Shown here: positions 61,830-64,000 of the stretch, one piece after another
How positions within the stretch are numbered: the first letter of the stretch is position 1
How the letters are laid out: every line of letters starts with the position of its first letter
Assembly (NCBI GenBank): GCA_017464305.1
Contig: JAFUDS010000004.1
Span: 1 to 64,000, forward strand
Reading direction: 5' to 3'
From: Clostridia bacterium
GTDB taxonomy: Bacteria > Bacillota > Clostridia > Christensenellales > Aristaeellaceae
DNA length: 64,000 nucleotides
Made by a program: the position numbers and the translations under genes
The notes under the pieces: model-generated
The model's database searches: none
What the model was told of the DNA's origin: nothing
Seen by the model: only the letters and a program-made list of their open reading frames with translations

Positions 61830-63014
61830 ATGGATATTCGGACCGTAAACGAACAGATACAGAACGCAATCGCCTTCTTCACAAAAGAAACAGGGATCAT
61901 GGATTCATTGGCGGTCTCCTTTGGCGATCATCAGCAATGCTATGCGGCATGGGATGGACAGGACACGAGCAATCATGCCTTGTTTGATCTGGCCTCTGTG
62001 ACCAAGATCTTTACGGGCCTTTGCCTGATGCGCTTGTGGGAAGAGGGAGAGCTGAATCCTTATCAGCGGGTTACTTATTACTGCCCGGAATTCTCCCGCT
62101 TAGGTTCGGTCACGGTGGAGCAGCTGATGGGTTTCCAGGTACAGCTCGTCACCCCAGAACGCATCGACGCCCAGCCGGACAGGGATTCCGCCCTCCACTG
62201 CCTGCGGGAGGTTTATTCTGCGGGGGCGGTCGTTGGGCGGGCTTATTCCGATATCCCTGCCATGGTGCTAAAATATGTGATCGAAAAAGCCGCAGGGATG
62301 TCCTTGATGCAATATATTCAAAGCGGCATCCTGGCCCCTGCAGGCATGGAAAATACCTTCGCCCAGGTGCCAGCGAACCGCCTCTCTTCTTGTTTGCTCT
62401 ACGGCCCAGAATATCGAATTGAAAAAGAAAATTGGATTTGCAGAGATGATATTCAGCGTGGAATTCCCCATGATCCCAAGGCTGCAGTGTTGCAGGGGAA
62501 TACAGATGACCTTTGCGGGCATGCCGGACTTTTCTCCACCCTGGAAGATATGCATAAATTGGCAAAGGCTCTGCTTTCAGAAAAAATCATTTCCCGCAAC
62601 AGCCTGCATTGCATGGTCGTGAACCGAACCGGACGACAACGTCTCGACGGCAGCCATACCCAGTATCTGGGGTATTGCTGTTATCGAAAGCACCCAGATC
62701 AATATTTCTCAGAAATCCCTGCCGCTATGTCGGAGGAAGCTTTTGGCATCGGTGGCTTTACGGGGAATCACTTCAGCGTGGATCCCGTTACCGGACGATA
62801 TACCATCTTCCTGGGCAATCGGGTTCAAAATCGCCTGACCGTGCTGATTCCCTCGCCTGGCAAAAAGTTGGAAGATTACGGACTCCAGCCGGACGGGTTA
62901 GGCGAAATTCGCTGGAAGGATGGTACGCTCCACCCCTCCTCCGTCAACTATGTCCACCAGAAGGATCAGCACCTGCATGCCGTCATCGATCAGATTCTTT
63001 CAGATTCCTTCTGA
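61830..63014 (+). CDS. Serine hydrolase of the beta-lactamase/PBP4* (class C-like) type
   Basis: 394 residues. The active serine is in FDLASVTKIF (S-x-x-K near residue 65), the second motif is the Y-S-D in RAYSDIPAMVL near residue 145, and the third lies in the FGIGGFTGNHFSVD region near residue 305. No signal peptide is seen. Related proteins are D-amino-acid amidases or esterases. A cytoplasmic esterase or peptidase role is inferred; beta-lactamase activity is not established. Confidence 0.82.
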   Translation: MDIRTVNEQIQNAIAFFTKETGIMDSLAVSFGDHQQCYAAWDGQDTSNHALFDLASVTKIFTGLCLMRLWEEGELNPYQRVTYYCPEFSRLGSVTVEQLMGFQVQLVTPERIDAQPDRDSALHCLREVYSAGAVVGRAYSDIPAMVLKYVIEKAAGMSLMQYIQSGILAPAGMENTFAQVPANRLSSCLLYGPEYRIEKENWICRDDIQRGIPHDPKAAVLQGNTDDLCGHAGLFSTLEDMHKLAKALLSEKIISRNSLHCMVVNRTGRQRLDGSHTQYLGYCCYRKHPDQYFSEIPAAMSEEAFGIGGFTGNHFSVDPVTGRYTIFLGNRVQNRLTVLIPSPGKKLEDYGLQPDGLGEIRWKDGTLHPSSVNYVHQKDQHLHAVIDQILSDSF

Positions 63015-63064
63015 TGGCAGTTCTGTATAATATCTACTCGCTTTCTTCTGGCCTACAAGTTTCC

Positions 63065-63090
63065 ATCCCTCGCTCTGCGGGGGAGTTTTC
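63065..63090. repeat. Short GC-rich palindrome (family A), degenerate
   Basis: A shortened member (CCCTCGCTCTGCGGGGGAG then TTTT), after the serine hydrolase gene. In this position it may act as a terminator. Confidence 0.5.
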
Positions 63091-63109
63091 ATTATTGGGC
63101 CAACTTTTG

Positions 63110-63136
63110 TTAGCACTCTTTTACGGTGAGTGCTAA
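63110..63136. promoter_or_regulatory. CIRCE operator for HrcA upstream of htpG
   Basis: Perfect TTAGCACTC, nine bases, GAGTGCTAA. It lies upstream of the promoter at 63144-63172, unlike at groESL, where CIRCE is downstream of the promoter. Confidence 0.95.
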
Positions 63137-63143
63137 ATTTTTC

Positions 63144-63172
63144 TTGCTTTTCGTTTCTCCTGGTGTTACAAT
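63144..63172 (+). promoter_or_regulatory. htpG promoter
   Basis: TTGCTT, 17-base spacer, TACAAT, about 55 bases before the htpG start. Confidence 0.65.
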
Positions 63173-63227
63173 ACACTTTGGAACAGATTTTTCGCCCCTA
63201 TGGGGCTGACTTAGGAGGTTGATTTTC

Positions 63228-64000
63228 ATGGCGATTCAAAAGGAAAACGGCAGCGTCTCCATCGACGCGCAAAATATTATGCCGGTCATCAAGCGGTGGC
63301 TGTATTCCGATAAGGATATCTTCCTGCGGGAGACGGTGTCCAACGCCTGCGACGCAATTACCAAATTCCGCATGCTCCATCCCGACTCCGAGGAAGAGAT
63401 GCAGGTCATGGTCACGGTGGATAAGGAAAAGAAGCTGATCCGCATCTCTGATACCGGGATCGGCATGACCGACGAGGAAGTGAAGAAGTATATCAATCAG
63501 GTGGCCTTCTCCGGCGCTACGGAGTTCATGAAGCAGTTTGAGGAAGGGGAAGCCAAGGACAAGGGGGACATCATCGGGCATTTCGGCCTGGGGTTCTATT
63601 CCGTGTTCATGGTTTCTGAAAAGGTGGAGATCGAAACTCTCTCCAGCCAGGAGGGTGCGGAGCCGGTGCACTGGGTGTCTGAAGACGGCATGGGCTTCGA
63701 GATTTCAGAAGGAACTCGGAAATCCCACGGAACGGACATTATCCTGCACGTCACCGAAGAGGAAAAGGAATTCTTGGATCAGTGGAAGGTGCGGGAGATT
63801 CTAAAGCGCTATTGCGGCTTCATGGCCTATCCCATCTTCCTGGAGGACGCCAACGCCAAGCCCGTGGAGCGGGACGTGCCCGTGGGCGATGAAAAGAACG
63901 AGGATGGCACCCCCAAGACGGAAAAGATTCTGGAAATGCCCAAGCCAGAAAAGATCAACGATACCGAGCCCCTCTGGCTGCGGAAGCCCAGCGATTGCAA
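63228..64000 (+). CDS. htpG: Hsp90-type chaperone HtpG, 3' end beyond the window
   Basis: At least 257 residues behind TTAGGAGG. The N-terminal GHKL ATPase domain is typical: WLYSDKDIFLRETVSNACDA with the catalytic Glu and Asn, IRISDTGIGMTDEE, and GHFGLGFYSVFMVSEKVEIE for the lid. The middle domain begins near the cut. The CIRCE element upstream indicates control by HrcA together with groESL. Only the N-terminal 40 percent or so is present in this window. Confidence 0.95.
   Translation, partial: MAIQKENGSVSIDAQNIMPVIKRWLYSDKDIFLRETVSNACDAITKFRMLHPDSEEEMQVMVTVDKEKKLIRISDTGIGMTDEEVKKYINQVAFSGATEFMKQFEEGEAKDKGDIIGHFGLGFYSVFMVSEKVEIETLSSQEGAEPVHWVSEDGMGFEISEGTRKSHGTDIILHVTEEEKEFLDQWKVREILKRYCGFMAYPIFLEDANAKPVERDVPVGDEKNEDGTPKTEKILEMPKPEKINDTEPLWLRKPSDC

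Overview
The window looks like a chromosomal segment of a Gram-positive anaerobe of the Bacillota, most likely class Clostridia. Supporting signs are strong GGAGG-type ribosome binding sites, two perfect HrcA (CIRCE) operators, a TM1266-type hydrogenase-associated regulator, VanW, LCP and CpsB/CpsD-type envelope proteins, NFACT/RqcH, and a CarB-DapF fusion. The species cannot be named from the sequence. No rRNA, tRNA or CRISPR array was seen.

Region 1 (about 1-28.6 kb) is an accessory island of lower GC content and mixed origin. It opens with an AT-rich secreted repeat protein and two small phage-like helix-turn-helix genes. A short cargo block (JAB-like protein, immunity-like protein, and an AAA ATPase/TOPRIM pair resembling two-gene phage defences) lies between two imperfect 190-bp direct repeats. 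Next come a Mu/Tn7-like transposition module (DDE transposase, AAA partner and an unrecognised third gene) with a divergent double-HTH regulator, further regulators, a Phd/Doc pair, and several unknown genes including a 654-residue AAA protein. The island ends in an RNA-processing cluster: PARG-like macrodomain protein, DraRnl-type RNA ligase, two metallophosphoesterases, Thg1-like tRNA polymerase and PTH2-type peptidyl-tRNA hydrolase. Much of this cluster is decaying: Thg1 is broken at both ends, the second phosphoesterase has an in-frame TAG, PTH2 is truncated, and a HicA/HicB-like module appears to have inserted at the end of the ligase gene.

Region 2 (28.7-64 kb) is GC-rich core chromosome. 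It carries a sugar-ABC ATPase, a CdaR-like regulator, an S41 protease, a structured leader RNA before a TM1266-like gene, an ABC binding protein and permease without an ATPase, VanW, an SPFH/zinc-ribbon protein, MutY, groES-groEL behind CIRCE, and MntP. A minus-strand nucleotide block follows (carA, carB-dapF, purA, purB). Then come an envelope/capsule control block (Wzz, tyrosine kinase, LCP, CpsB phosphatase), RqcH, an orphan DNA methyltransferase, a phosphoglycerate-mutase-like phosphatase, a serine hydrolase, and htpG behind a second CIRCE, cut by the window end.

The core intergenic regions also carry two families of GC-rich palindromic repeats. The longer family (five copies) always points the same way as the surrounding genes. 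The shorter family is a 10-bp-arm palindrome, and one locus holds it in three tandem units of about 88 bp.
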